DNA from: Enterobacteriaceae bacterium
GTDB lineage: Bacteria > Pseudomonadota > Gammaproteobacteria > Enterobacterales > Enterobacteriaceae
Assembly: GCA_031253755.1 (NCBI GenBank)
Contig: JAIRVT010000041.1
Location: 43,740-107,739, forward strand
Length of the DNA: 64,000 nucleotides
Direction: 5' to 3'
Below, piece by piece: positions 1 through 16,117 of the stretch. The translations under genes and the position numbers were made by a program. Position 1 is the stretch's first letter. Every line of letters starts with the position of its first letter. Under the pieces are notes generated by a model. It did no database searches and had not been told where the DNA came from. It saw nothing but the letters and a program-made list of their open reading frames with translations.

Positions 1-963
<963 letters not shown>

Positions 964-973
964 ATTCAAGAGA

Positions 974-1007
974 CTCAGCGCCCTTTCTCATAAAATAGGG
1001 CGCTGAG
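974..1007. terminator. Bidirectional hairpin between murA and degS
   Basis: Perfect 11-bp inverted repeat, CTCAGCGCCCT at 974-984 and AGGGCGCTGAG at 997-1007, with a 12-nt loop. It lies between the convergent stop codons of murA and degS. Neither side has a good U tract, so it may act as a shared transcript-end hairpin rather than a classical intrinsic terminator. Confidence 0.6.
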
Positions 1008-1022
1008 CCATTGAGGGTGAAC

Positions 1023-2081
1023 TCAATATTCACCATACTCTTCAACGGTAACATTGAAGGTCAGAATCTGGCCTTCACGCATGACGGTGATAGGAACGAC
1101 ACTGCCGGGACGGAATTCAGCAACTTGATCCATCACTTCGGCAGGTGAAACCGCAGGTTTGTTGTTGAGCCTGATGACAATATCCCCGACATGAATCCCG
1201 GCTTTTTCAGCAGGGCTTCCCGGCGTAATCTGAAAAACCCGAATCCCGCGAATCTGCTGGATAGCCGTATCTGAGGAGCGGATCTTCGCCAGCTCCTTAG
1301 CTGAAATACCTATATACCCTCTGATAACCCGCCCATCGCGGATCAGTTTCTGCATGATTTTTACTGCAAGCTCGGAAGGAATGGCAAATCCCAGCCCTTC
1401 CGGCGTCGAGCCGCTATCAGATTTATCGAATGACAGGGTATTGATACCAACCAGCTCACCCAGTGTATTGACTAACGCACCGCCGGAACTGCCTTTATTC
1501 ATGGAAGCATCTGTTTGCAGAAAATTCTGTCGACGGGTCGGGCTTAACCCGATACGTCCGGTCGCACTGATAATTCCCTGAGTAATAGTCTGCCCGACAT
1601 TGTAAGGGTTACCGATGGCCAGCACGACATCTCCCACATGGGGAGTCCGTTTAAGATTGATAGGGATCACCGGCAGGTTTTTGGCATCAATTTTAAGAAC
1701 AGCCAGATCTGTCGGGCCATCAGAACCAATGATTTTTGCTTCATAGAAACTACCATCCTGAAGCGCTATAGTAATCGAGCCTGCTTGAGCGACAACATGC
1801 TTATTCGTCAGTATATAGCCCTGATCACTGATGATAACGCCCGAACCCAATGTAAGCAGTTCGCGAGGTTCACTGGAGAAACTACCTACGCTGGTGCTGT
1901 AGATATTCACAACAGCAGGTGCTGCCCGGCGCACAGCCTGATTGTAACTGTAAGGTTGTTCGGTTTCGCTGCGGAACAGGAGATGATTTAACTTATCAGG
2001 GCGCAGTGAAGGTATAAAAATCAGTAAAATTGCTGCAATAAGTAATCCCACCAATATGGAGCGCAGTAATTTAATCAGCAT
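1023..2081 (-). CDS. degS: Inner-membrane serine endoprotease DegS
   Basis: Periplasmic stress sensor. DegS is activated when its PDZ domain binds the C-termini of unfolded outer-membrane proteins, and then makes the first cut in anti-sigma factor RseA to release sigma E. The 352-residue protein has one N-terminal membrane anchor (about residues 5-25), a trypsin-like domain and one PDZ domain (about 255-345). The triad is visible as His95 (TNKHVV), Asp125 (PTDLAVL) and Ser199 (KGSSGGAL). It has one PDZ domain where DegQ has two. It lies downstream of degQ on the same strand, 190 bp away, as in E. coli, with a dispersed repeat in the gap. Confidence 0.96.
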   Translation of the reverse strand: MLIKLLRSILVGLLIAAILLIFIPSLRPDKLNHLLFRSETEQPYSYNQAVRRAAPAVVNIYSTSVGSFSSEPRELLTLGSGVIISDQGYILTNKHVVAQAGSITIALQDGSFYEAKIIGSDGPTDLAVLKIDAKNLPVIPINLKRTPHVGDVVLAIGNPYNVGQTITQGIISATGRIGLSPTRRQNFLQTDASMNKGSSGGALVNTLGELVGINTLSFDKSDSGSTPEGLGFAIPSELAVKIMQKLIRDGRVIRGYIGISAKELAKIRSSDTAIQQIRGIRVFQITPGSPAEKAGIHVGDIVIRLNNKPAVSPAEVMDQVAEFRPGSVVPITVMREGQILTFNVTVEEYGEY

Positions 2082-2186
2082 GGCATTTATTCAGTAATCA
2101 ATAAGTTAAAAAAGCATAGCATAGAGCATAGAAATGAGTAGACACAGCTTATGCTGTGCCCATTCATAAGGTCTAGAATGCAATTA

Positions 2187-2266
2187 CACCCGTCGTCTTT
2201 CAAGCTGCCTCTTTGTTGGCTGCACTCACTTGCCGCCGCGATGCAACTCGAAATCCATAGGATATT
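2187..2266 (+). repeat. Dispersed repeat, family A, copy 1 (degQ-degS gap)
   Basis: About 80 nt with a left block CGTCGTCTTTCAAGCTGC, a middle block rich in TTGGCTGC and TTGCCGCCG, and a right block GATGCAACTCGAAATCCAT. The same left and right blocks recur at about 33159-33240 and 63751-63812, and the right block alone at 62915-62949. It is noncoding and lies between two co-directional genes. It resembles a non-autonomous palindromic repeat; the name and mobility are unknown to me. Confidence 0.75.
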
Positions 2267-2271
2267 ACCGA

Positions 2272-3654
2272 TTAGTTATTATTCAGTAACAAATAGATAT
2301 TATCATTACCGCGTAAAATATTCAGGGCAATCACTGATGGTTTTTCTTTCAGCACTTTTTGCAGTTCAGTGATGTTCTTAACGCGCACATTATTGGCGCC
2401 GATAATCAGGTCATCTTTCTGCAAACCAACCATTGCTGCCGGTGAATTTTTGGCAACGGCATCAACTTTTACACCGGGTGTGTTATTGACGACGGCGGTG
2501 CTGAGAGTAGAACCTTGCAGAGCCATATTCATGGTTTCTGCTTTCGTGACCGCGCCTTCACTGTTTTCCAGTATTACCGTGACTTCCATCGGTTTTCCTT
2601 TACGCAATAGACCGACTTTGACAGGTTTACCCGGCATCGTGGTTCCAACTTTCGCTCTTAACTCAGCAAAACTGTTGATTTTCTGGCCGTCAATGGAAGT
2701 CAGCACATCTCCGGGCTTGATACCGGCTTTCGCTGCCGCAGATTTTGGGATCACTTCGCTGACAAATGCACCTTGCTGAGCATCAATATTCAGTGCATTG
2801 GCGATATCAGCAGTCATTTCCGTCCCTTTGATACCCAGCAACCCGCGTTTGACTTCTCCATGAGAGATAAGCTGGTCTGCCAGACTCTTAGCCATGTTAC
2901 TTGGGATCGCAAAACCAATACCCACGTTGCCACCGCTTGGTGCAACAATCGCGGTATTAATGCCGATCAATTCCCCTCTCAGGTTAATCAGCGCACCACC
3001 GGAATTACCACGGTTAATGGAGGCATCGGTCTGGATAAAGTTTTCCAGCCCTTCCAGATTCAGGCCGCTACGCCCCAGAGCAGAGATGATCCCTGACGTT
3101 ACGGTTTGCCCTAATCCAAATGGATTACCGATAGCAATGGCATAGTCACCGACACGCAGTTGGTCGGAATTGGCAAATTTAATGGCGGTCAGGCCCTTGG
3201 CATCATTTAGCTGTAAAAGTGCAATGTCAGTCTGTGGGTCACGCCCGATAAGTTTGGCAGAATACTCACGCCCATCATTTAGCTGAACTTTAATTTTATC
3301 TGCATTATTGATGACGTGATTGTTAGTAAGTACATACCCTTTTTCGGCATTGATAATGACACCAGAGCCTAGCCCTTGAAATGGACGGCTTCTTTTCTCT
3401 GTTTGGGGAAACCCCGGTCCAAAAAAGAACTGGAAATCATCGGGAAGCTGGAGCTGTTGGGTCTGAACTTCAGTACCAGCAACGTGTACGGTAACAACGG
3501 AAGGAAGAACTTTTTCCAACATCGGAGCCAGGCTTGGTAATTCTTGAGAAGCCATAGCAGCAGGCAAAGCTGCATTACTCACCATTGGAACCGACGCCAA
3601 AGATAATCCAATACTGATCGCGAGTGCACTGAGTAATGTGTTTTTACTTTTCAT
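2272..3654 (-). CDS. degQ: Periplasmic serine endoprotease DegQ (HtrA family)
   Basis: ATP-independent periplasmic protease and chaperone for misfolded envelope proteins. I chose the ATG at 3654 because it starts a clear Sec signal peptide (MKSKNTLLSALAISIGLSL, cleavage near SNA|ALPA); an in-frame start at 3750 would add 32 basic residues ahead of it. The product is 460 residues: protease domain with His113 (TNNHVI), Asp143 (QTDIAL) and Ser218 (RGNSGGAL), then two PDZ domains (about 265-355 and 370-455). The position directly upstream of degS, and the length, favour DegQ over DegP. Confidence 0.93.
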   Translation of the reverse strand: MKSKNTLLSALAISIGLSLASVPMVSNAALPAAMASQELPSLAPMLEKVLPSVVTVHVAGTEVQTQQLQLPDDFQFFFGPGFPQTEKRSRPFQGLGSGVIINAEKGYVLTNNHVINNADKIKVQLNDGREYSAKLIGRDPQTDIALLQLNDAKGLTAIKFANSDQLRVGDYAIAIGNPFGLGQTVTSGIISALGRSGLNLEGLENFIQTDASINRGNSGGALINLRGELIGINTAIVAPSGGNVGIGFAIPSNMAKSLADQLISHGEVKRGLLGIKGTEMTADIANALNIDAQQGAFVSEVIPKSAAAKAGIKPGDVLTSIDGQKINSFAELRAKVGTTMPGKPVKVGLLRKGKPMEVTVILENSEGAVTKAETMNMALQGSTLSTAVVNNTPGVKVDAVAKNSPAAMVGLQKDDLIIGANNVRVKNITELQKVLKEKPSVIALNILRGNDNIYLLLNNN

Positions 3655-3884
3655 TGAATACGTTCTCTTAACATACCTAAGCCGGGAAAGGATAATCAGG
3701 CTTAACACTCCACCCTTACGAGGAAATTTCATATTTCGACGAAATTCCACCCATGAGAACAGGTCTCAAGCATAATCGTTTCTTTGCAGTTATGACTGTC
3801 AAGTATTCAGCAAAGTTCACTAAATATTGTCATTTTGTTTACTTCTTTACAGGGATTTACCTGAAAAAAGAGACAAATCAATTT

Positions 3885-3936
3885 ATGCCGCAAGGCGAAG
3901 TAAAGCACCGTAAGACGAAGTAGAGTGCCGCAGCAG
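3885..3936 (+). repeat. Short tandem repeat, 20-nt period, between degQ and zapG
   Basis: Two 20-nt units at 3885-3904 and 3905-3924 share the pattern GCCGCAAGGCGAAGTA with a few substitutions, and a third begins at 3925 (GTGCCGCAG). It lies 25 bp downstream of the zapG stop. No function is visible; it belongs to a wider set of short tandem arrays in this window. Confidence 0.7.
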
Positions 3937-3961
3937 CTATTATTGATGCCACGGCAAAATA

Positions 3962-4366
3962 TTATTGTTTTTGATTCTGGATTGGGCGAAACAGACCGGA
4001 TGCACCTTCAGAATAGTCTCGTGGCGGCCTATCGCTAGTGACTTTCTGGTTATCAGTCTTAGGTTCGCTCAGACGATAATTAAATGGATTTTCTTGCATC
4101 GGCATATCTGGCATCAGTTCGTTGGAGCTTTTTGCCATATGCTGATAGAGCTGGCGGTAATCGCGGGCCATGTTATCCAGCAATTCAGCGCTGCGGGCAA
4201 AATGGCTGACCAACTCTTTGCGATATTCTTCAAGCTCTGCCCGATTTTTCTCCAACTCGGCTTGCTCAGCGTTTTGTTGACGCAATTTTGTACTGCCAAA
4301 GCGGACAGCCAGTGCTCCGATGATGAAACCAATAACTAAACCGATCAGTGCATATTCCCAAGTCAT
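3962..4366 (-). CDS. zapG: Cell-division-associated membrane protein ZapG/YhcB (DUF1043)
   Basis: Small inner-membrane protein of the YhcB family, linked in E. coli to divisome and elongasome function and envelope integrity. The 134-residue product has one N-terminal transmembrane helix (about residues 4-22, WEYALIGLVIGFIIGALAV). A charged coiled-coil segment follows (about 28-80, with Glu/Gln/Arg heptads), then a Pro-rich, probably disordered C-terminus. The start at 4366 has a GGAG Shine-Dalgarno 5 nt upstream. It is divergent from zapE, as in E. coli. Family assignment is by recalled similarity; the molecular activity is not established. Confidence 0.9.
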   Translation of the reverse strand: MTWEYALIGLVIGFIIGALAVRFGSTKLRQQNAEQAELEKNRAELEEYRKELVSHFARSAELLDNMARDYRQLYQHMAKSSNELMPDMPMQENPFNYRLSEPKTDNQKVTSDRPPRDYSEGASGLFRPIQNQKQ

Positions 4367-4613
4367 AGCAACTCCTTAATTGACATCATAGCCATCACTA
4401 TAACTGCTAACCCAGTCACAGTGGAATATTGATTAATATTTAATTAATTTATATATCACCTGAGGTGTTAATTTTATACGAATTTGTCATGATACGGCGT
4501 GAATTATGCTTAAGGCTTAAGGTATGTATACCGTAAATCAAACGCTATACCGGAAACCTATACTGGAAAATCAACCAGATCGGTAATAAATATTTTTAAG
4601 GACTATCACGTTA

Positions 4614-5744
4614 ATGTCACCGATTACACCTTCGTCACTTTATCAGGCTGCACTGTCTGATGGTCAATATCAGCCGGATGATGTACAGCGTAACACCGTT
4701 GCCCGTTTGGATATTCTTTATCATGACATCGTACAGGCGACCACCACAGATACGCCAAATCCAAATGGACTAAAGCACCTATTAAACAGATTATTCGGGC
4801 ATTCATCAACAGAACATCTTATCAGGCCAGTGCAGGGGCTTTATATGTGGGGAGGCGTGGGGCGAGGAAAAACCTGGCTCATGGATATGTTTTTCCAGAG
4901 TTTGCCGACTGAGCGAAAATTACGCCTCCATTTCCACCGTTTTATGCTGCGGGTACATGAAGAATTAACGGCATTACAGGGCCACGAAGATCCGTTGGAA
5001 GTGGTGGCCGATGGTTTTAAAGCACAAACTGATATTCTGTGTTTTGATGAATTTTTTGTTTCCGATATTACGGATGCCATGATCCTCGGAACCTTATTGG
5101 AAGCCTTGTTCAAGCGCGGAATCGGATTAGTGGCAACATCCAATATCCCACCCGATGAATTGTACCGGAATGGCTTGCAGCGAGCGCGTTTCCTGTCTGC
5201 CATTGAACAAATCAAAAAATATTGTGATGTGATGAATGTGGACGCGGGCATCGATTACCGGCTGAGAACGCTGACTCAAGCGCATCTTTACCTGACTCCG
5301 TTATCGGAAGGGAACAGGCAGGAGATGCATCAGGTTTTCCTGCGCCTGACCGGACGGGAAGGCGATACCGCACCGATGCTGGTGATTAATCATCGCAATA
5401 TGCCGGCGATTGGTAGTGTTGATGGTGTCTTGGCAATCGGGTTTAAGGCATTGTGCGAAGACCCCCGTAGCCAGCTGGACTACATTGCGCTGTCTAAAAT
5501 TTATCATACCGTTCTGCTGCATGATGTACCGGTGATGACCAAGCTGACGGAAAATGCAGCGCGGCGTTTTATTGCTCTGGTTGATGAATTTTATGAACGT
5601 CACGTGAAATTAATCATCAATGCGGTTGCGCCAATGACCGCGCTCTATCAGGGCGAAATGCTACATTTTGAGTTCCAGCGCTGCCTGTCCCGTTTGCAGG
5701 AAATGCAGAGCGAAGAGTATCTACAGCTCCCGCATCTGCCATAA
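4614..5744 (+). CDS. zapE: Cell division ATPase ZapE (AFG1-like)
   Basis: AAA+-type ATPase of the AFG1/ZapE family that associates with the Z ring during constriction, notably under oxygen limitation or heat. The 376-residue protein shows a Walker A motif (GGVGRGKTW, about residues 79-87), a Walker B-like CFDEFFV (about 142-148) and the family signature ATSNIPPDELYRNGLQR. The C-terminus, FEFQRCLSRLQEMQSEEYL, is nearly identical to the E. coli protein as recalled. The AAGGA upstream of the ATG is about 11 nt away. Two near copies of a 13-nt CTATACYGGAAAC unit lie at 4545-4571, just upstream. Confidence 0.94.
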   Translation: MSPITPSSLYQAALSDGQYQPDDVQRNTVARLDILYHDIVQATTTDTPNPNGLKHLLNRLFGHSSTEHLIRPVQGLYMWGGVGRGKTWLMDMFFQSLPTERKLRLHFHRFMLRVHEELTALQGHEDPLEVVADGFKAQTDILCFDEFFVSDITDAMILGTLLEALFKRGIGLVATSNIPPDELYRNGLQRARFLSAIEQIKKYCDVMNVDAGIDYRLRTLTQAHLYLTPLSEGNRQEMHQVFLRLTGREGDTAPMLVINHRNMPAIGSVDGVLAIGFKALCEDPRSQLDYIALSKIYHTVLLHDVPVMTKLTENAARRFIALVDEFYERHVKLIINAVAPMTALYQGEMLHFEFQRCLSRLQEMQSEEYLQLPHLP

Positions 5745-5792
5745 CCATCGGCCATAACAAAGACAGTGAACAGCCAACGGATTAGATAATTA

Positions 5793-6433
<641 letters not shown>

Positions 6434-6445
6434 TCGGGATTATAG

Positions 6446-6841
<396 letters not shown>

Positions 6842-6875
6842 TTTTTTGCCACTATTGTGGCGATGGATTGATGTT

Positions 6876-6905
6876 AAAACCCGTCATATTGATGACGGGT
6901 TTTTT
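6876..6905 (+). terminator. Intrinsic terminator after rpsI
   Basis: Stem ACCCGTCAT (6879-6887) and ATGACGGGT (6892-6900) with a 4-nt loop. It is preceded by an A run and followed by a T run, so it can work in both directions. It is well placed 35 bp after the rpsI stop. Confidence 0.9.
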
Positions 6906-7228
6906 ATCTACAGATTTTCTTGTCTGCGTAAATGCGTTTTTTTGCCTAAAAAAAAGCATAATGCAGAATAAAATCGTCGAACTCCGATATATCATCATTA
7001 ATTCTTAATCTACTTCCCCACAAAATGTTCAAAATCTGGTAGACTAATGACAATTTTTTGCCTTGTCCATGCATTTGCCTGACTTGCCTCTTATCTTCGG
7101 ATAATAAGTCTCGGATAATAAATATCCTAAAATAGTAAGCGCGAAATCGGATGAGAATATGAGCGAGAATAGCCATTGTTGATGAAAGGGCTGTTCGTTC
7201 CTTTTTTTAGATAAACTTGGAGGTTTTC

Positions 7229-7870
7229 ATGGCTGTCGCTGCCAACAAACGTTCGGTAATGACTCTGTTTTCCGGCCCGACCGACATTTTTAGCCATCAA
7301 GTGCGAATTGTACTGGCGGAAAAAGGGGTCAGCGTTGAGGTAGAACACGTTGAAGCAGGCAATTTGCCTCAGGATCTTATTGACCTGAACCCTTATCAGA
7401 CGGTTCCTACCCTTGTTGATCGTGAGCTGACTCTTTATGATTCTCGCATCATTATGGAATATCTGGATGAACGTTTTCCTCATCCGCCATTAATGCCAGT
7501 ATATCCGGTGGCTCGTGGTTCCAGCCGTTTGATGATGCACCGCATCGAAAAAGACTGGTATTCTCTGATGTATATTATTGAGAAAGGCAGTGCTCAAGAA
7601 GCTAACAGTGCCCGTAAACGATTAGCAGAAGAGTTGCTGGCAGTCTCGCCAATATTTAAAGAGATGCCATTCTTTATGAGTGAAGAATTCAGCTTGGTTG
7701 ATTGTTACCTTGCTCCTTTGTTATGGCGTTTACCGATACTGGGTGTCGAGTTACCAAGCTCTGGTTCCAAAGATTTACAAATTTATATGCAACGTGTATT
7801 CGGACGTGACGCATTTCTGGCTTCATTAACAGAAGCAGAGCGTGAAATACGTTTACAGTCACGGAGTTAA
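7229..7870 (+). CDS. sspA: Stringent starvation protein A
   Basis: RNA-polymerase-associated protein with a glutathione-S-transferase fold. In enterobacteria it supports stationary-phase acid tolerance by lowering H-NS levels, and it affects virulence genes. I chose the ATG at 7229, giving 213 residues, because the family N-terminus MAVAANKRSVMTLFSGPTD starts there and TTGGAGG lies 6 nt upstream; the in-frame start at 7217 lacks such support. The conserved surface motif PHPPLMPVYPVARG is present. sspB follows 3 nt after the stop. The region upstream (6906-7228) holds a 14-nt duplication at 7098-7125. Confidence 0.96.
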   Translation: MAVAANKRSVMTLFSGPTDIFSHQVRIVLAEKGVSVEVEHVEAGNLPQDLIDLNPYQTVPTLVDRELTLYDSRIIMEYLDERFPHPPLMPVYPVARGSSRLMMHRIEKDWYSLMYIIEKGSAQEANSARKRLAEELLAVSPIFKEMPFFMSEEFSLVDCYLAPLLWRLPILGVELPSSGSKDLQIYMQRVFGRDAFLASLTEAEREIRLQSRS

Positions 7871-7873
7871 TGT

Positions 7874-8371
7874 ATGGATATAGCTCAACTGTCTCCTTTA
7901 CGTCCTTATTTATTGCGGGCACATTATGATTGGCTGCTGGATAATGATTTAACGCCACATATTATTGTGGATGTGAATCAATACGGCGTCAGCGTTCCGA
8001 TAGAATATGCGCAAAACGGGCGACTCATCCTGAATATTTCTCCGCGAGCGGTGGGACATCTGCAATTATCCAATGATGACGTGAGCTTCAATGCGCGTTT
8101 CGGTGGCGTATTACGGCAGGTCACTGTTCCTATGTCTGCGGTGATTGCCGTTTACGCCCGTGAAAATGGTATCGGAATGGAGTTTGAGTCAGAATTCGCT
8201 TATGGGGTGGAGGATGAGCAGGGAGATTCAGATGCTCTGGCGGCTGATAATCTGGTGTTGATTCATGATGCAAAAACATCTCGTGATAGACATTCTCCGG
8301 ATAATCCTTTCCCTGATGACGAACCTCCTCAACCGCCAAAAGGTCGCCCGGCCTTACGTGTGGTAAAATAA
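7874..8371 (+). CDS. sspB: ClpXP adaptor protein SspB
   Basis: Delivers ssrA-tagged peptides from stalled ribosomes to the ClpXP protease. The 165-residue protein has the substrate-binding domain (about residues 5-110), a flexible acidic and Pro-rich linker, and the C-terminal ClpX-docking tail RPALRVVK. It is translationally close to sspA: a GGAG overlapping the sspA stop serves as its ribosome site. A duplicated GTAAAATAAAC (8363-8373 and 8382-8392) spans the stop codon. Confidence 0.96.
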   Translation: MDIAQLSPLRPYLLRAHYDWLLDNDLTPHIIVDVNQYGVSVPIEYAQNGRLILNISPRAVGHLQLSNDDVSFNARFGGVLRQVTVPMSAVIAVYARENGIGMEFESEFAYGVEDEQGDSDALAADNLVLIHDAKTSRDRHSPDNPFPDDEPPQPPKGRPALRVVK

Positions 8372-8416
8372 ACGTGATTTCGTAAAATAAACACAACGTT
8401 ACGCAATCAAAGTCTG

Positions 8417-8448
8417 TAAATAAAGGAGATATTTATCTCCTTTATTCG
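8417..8448 (+). terminator. Probable terminator after sspB
   Basis: Perfect 10-bp stem TAAAGGAGAT (8421-8430) and ATCTCCTTTA (8435-8444) with a 4-nt loop, followed by a weak T-rich tail. Confidence 0.65.
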
Positions 8449-8463
8449 TATTTATTCGCCGTT

Positions 8464-8571
8464 ATATCAGTCACCTTTCAAGGTGCATCTTATATCGACC
8501 CGCGTAGCGGGGGAGATATAAACATTTACATGGTTTTGTAAACTGAAACTTGAAGTTGGATTGGTATATAA
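8464..8571 (+). repeat. Dispersed repeat, family B, copy 1
   Basis: Element with a left block CACCTTTCAAGGTGCATCTT, an internal hairpin built on CCCGCGTAGCGGG flanked by TATATC and GATATA, and a right block ACTTGAAGTTGGATTGGTATATA. Related copies lie at 15952-16088, 20145-20207 and, inverted, 32171-32228. It fills most of the gap between sspB and the next gene. Confidence 0.75.
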
Positions 8572-8579
8572 AAAATGAT

Positions 8580-9110
8580 TTACAAAAACTGAATATAAAA
8601 CAAGGCCAACTCCTGCTGGCATATCTCTATATTTTGTTTATCTTGCCTGCCTGCCGATTTTTCAGCAGCTTTTAAGCTCGCGGCAACTTTCCGAATGTAT
8701 TGTTGTTTTTCTTTTGTATTGACTAACGTTGACGGAATCGTACAAATATCATTTGACGAAAGTAAATTGTGTTTCTTCGCAAGTTCCAACACCTTGACGG
8801 GGTTATTAATCAGAGCAAAAGACAAGGAATTGAGGATCTGTTGAGTGAAATCGTTCTTCATGCTGGGCAGCAATTTAAACGCGACGTTTATCCATTCAGG
8901 GTCGCCTGTTGTTATGCGATAAGCGATTTTATCTCTTTCCCCCTGTTCTCCTAATTCAGCAACGACAGGGTTCACACCTCTTTCTTTGACTTGCTGAATA
9001 ATGTCTTTAGCCTGCAATAGGGGTTTTTCAGGCGCAGGCGCAGCTGTAATTGTAGGAGAGCTAATTAACAATATAAACGAGAGCAGGGATGTTTTTGTTA
9101 GTAATCGCAT
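8580..9110 (-). CDS. Putative secreted protein of unknown function
   Basis: I do not recognise the family. The 176-residue product starts with a Sec signal peptide (MRLLTKTSLLSFILLISSP, likely cleavage near TAA|APAP), so it is probably periplasmic. The mature part is mainly helical and hydrophilic and holds two cysteines (SNDICTIP, about residue 122, and IEICQQ, about 163) that could form a disulfide. There is no lipobox. It is monocistronic, between the family B repeat and a long AT-rich gap before gltD. A signal peptide with an unbroken frame argues that it is real. Confidence 0.7.
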   Translation of the reverse strand: MRLLTKTSLLSFILLISSPTITAAPAPEKPLLQAKDIIQQVKERGVNPVVAELGEQGERDKIAYRITTGDPEWINVAFKLLPSMKNDFTQQILNSLSFALINNPVKVLELAKKHNLLSSNDICTIPSTLVNTKEKQQYIRKVAASLKAAEKSAGRQDKQNIEICQQELALFYIQFL

Positions 9111-9447
9111 TGCTTTTTCCGAATGACTTTTATGTAATTAAATTTAATTGTTTATTATTTATTGGTGATGCTCATTCTACTTGAAAGTGTCGCCTTCAAA
9201 TTTCTAATATACGACTAAATCATTCTCTTATTTTATTAATCCTTGAATATAAATAAGATATTTTAAGGCCATTATTAAAAATAATTCGACTCTATTTTTA
9301 ATAGCAAGCTCGCTATTAAATTCGAATATTTAGCTTTGGTATATAAGAATAGTCGGATAAAACAAAAAAATACAACTATCGTGGTAGCGAAAGGAAAATA
9401 AAGAGGAAAAGCCGGAATAAATGAATATCGGGCGCTATATTGTGGAA
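9111..9447. other. AT-rich intergenic region with one hairpin
   Basis: No credible gene. It should hold the promoter of the upstream (minus-strand) secreted protein. A 9-bp stem TTTAATAGC (9297-9305) and GCTATTAAA (9312-9320) is the only clear structure, flanked by ATTCGA and TCGAAT. Confidence 0.5.
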
Positions 9448-9480
9448 TTTTCTCCGGCCAAAAAAAGAAACCGGAGAAAA
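9448..9480 (-). terminator. Stem-loop downstream of gltD
   Basis: Perfect 10-bp stem TTTTCTCCGG (9448-9457) and CCGGAGAAAA (9471-9480), just after the gltD stop on the minus strand. The loop rather than the tail is T-rich on that strand, so it is a likely 3'-end hairpin but an imperfect intrinsic terminator. Confidence 0.5.
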
Positions 9481-9487
9481 AATTAAA

Positions 9488-15372
<5,885 letters not shown>

Positions 15373-15951
15373 GATGAAACCCCTAAATTCTGTCGACTTT
15401 TACATCACTCCGCTACAGGCGTCTAAATTGCGCCTTCAATTTAATAATGTTGTGTATTGCTGAAGGTACTGCATAAATATGAGCTGGAAAGTATTACAAC
15501 AGATAATTTTCAGTGAATTTCCAACTTATCGGGAAAAATAAAGCAGGTCAAATAGTGCAAAATGGCATTTTTTGTAATAAATAAAGATTCATCTAATTGA
15601 ATTTAAATAAAATTATTGCGAAAAAATTATTTTGTGACCTGAGTCATAACTTAAAGATAATGTGATTAATATCACTAAATTTATCGCAATATGTTTTTTG
15701 AATTCACTTAAAAAGTGATATTTCTCGAAATATTAATCTTATATTTATATTTTTATTGGAATTTAATTGCGTATTAGAGGTTCGTTAAGATTAAATGTTG
15801 GGATTGTTTTTGCTTTTTTACGATTAGCTACCGATATTATTGATTTATTATTCTGTTTTTATGCGTATTTATTCTTTTTGGATTTGAAGGTCAGCAATAA
15901 TATCCCTTAGCTGAGTCAGGTTTTTTTGAGTTATGATTCAACTTGGTGACT
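15373..15951. promoter_or_regulatory. AT-rich regulatory region upstream of gltB
   Basis: About 580 bp without a credible gene. It must contain the gltBD promoter (minus strand), and its AT-rich runs fit binding by Lrp, IHF or H-NS, but no specific operator could be assigned by eye. Confidence 0.45.
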
Positions 15952-16088
15952 TTATACCCGCCGCCTTTCAAGATACGTCTTATATCTCCCCGCGCAGCGG
16001 GAAGATATAAGCACTCATATGGTTTCACAAAACCGCGTCTTGCAGGACGCGGCTTTGTAAGCTGCAACTTGAAGTTGGATTGGTATAT
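15952..16088 (+). repeat. Dispersed repeat, family B, copy 2 (longest)
   Basis: The longest family B copy. It has a left block CCTTTCAAGATACGTCTTAT, a hairpin TATATCTCCCCGC/GCGGGAAGATATA, a second hairpin CCGCGTC/GACGCGG at about 16032-16051, and a right block GCAACTTGAAGTTGGATTGG. The second hairpin is absent from the shorter copies. It lies just upstream of arcB. Confidence 0.75.
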
Positions 16089-16117
16089 TCGGATTCATGG
16101 TTTTATTTGGAGCTGTT

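Noticed and set aside
2151..2372. Open frame across the degQ-degS gap
   Set aside because: It is built from the family A repeat and the 3' end of degQ on the other strand.
6946..7176. 76-codon minus-strand frame upstream of sspA
   Set aside because: It lies in the sspA promoter region, shows no family features and no ribosome site.
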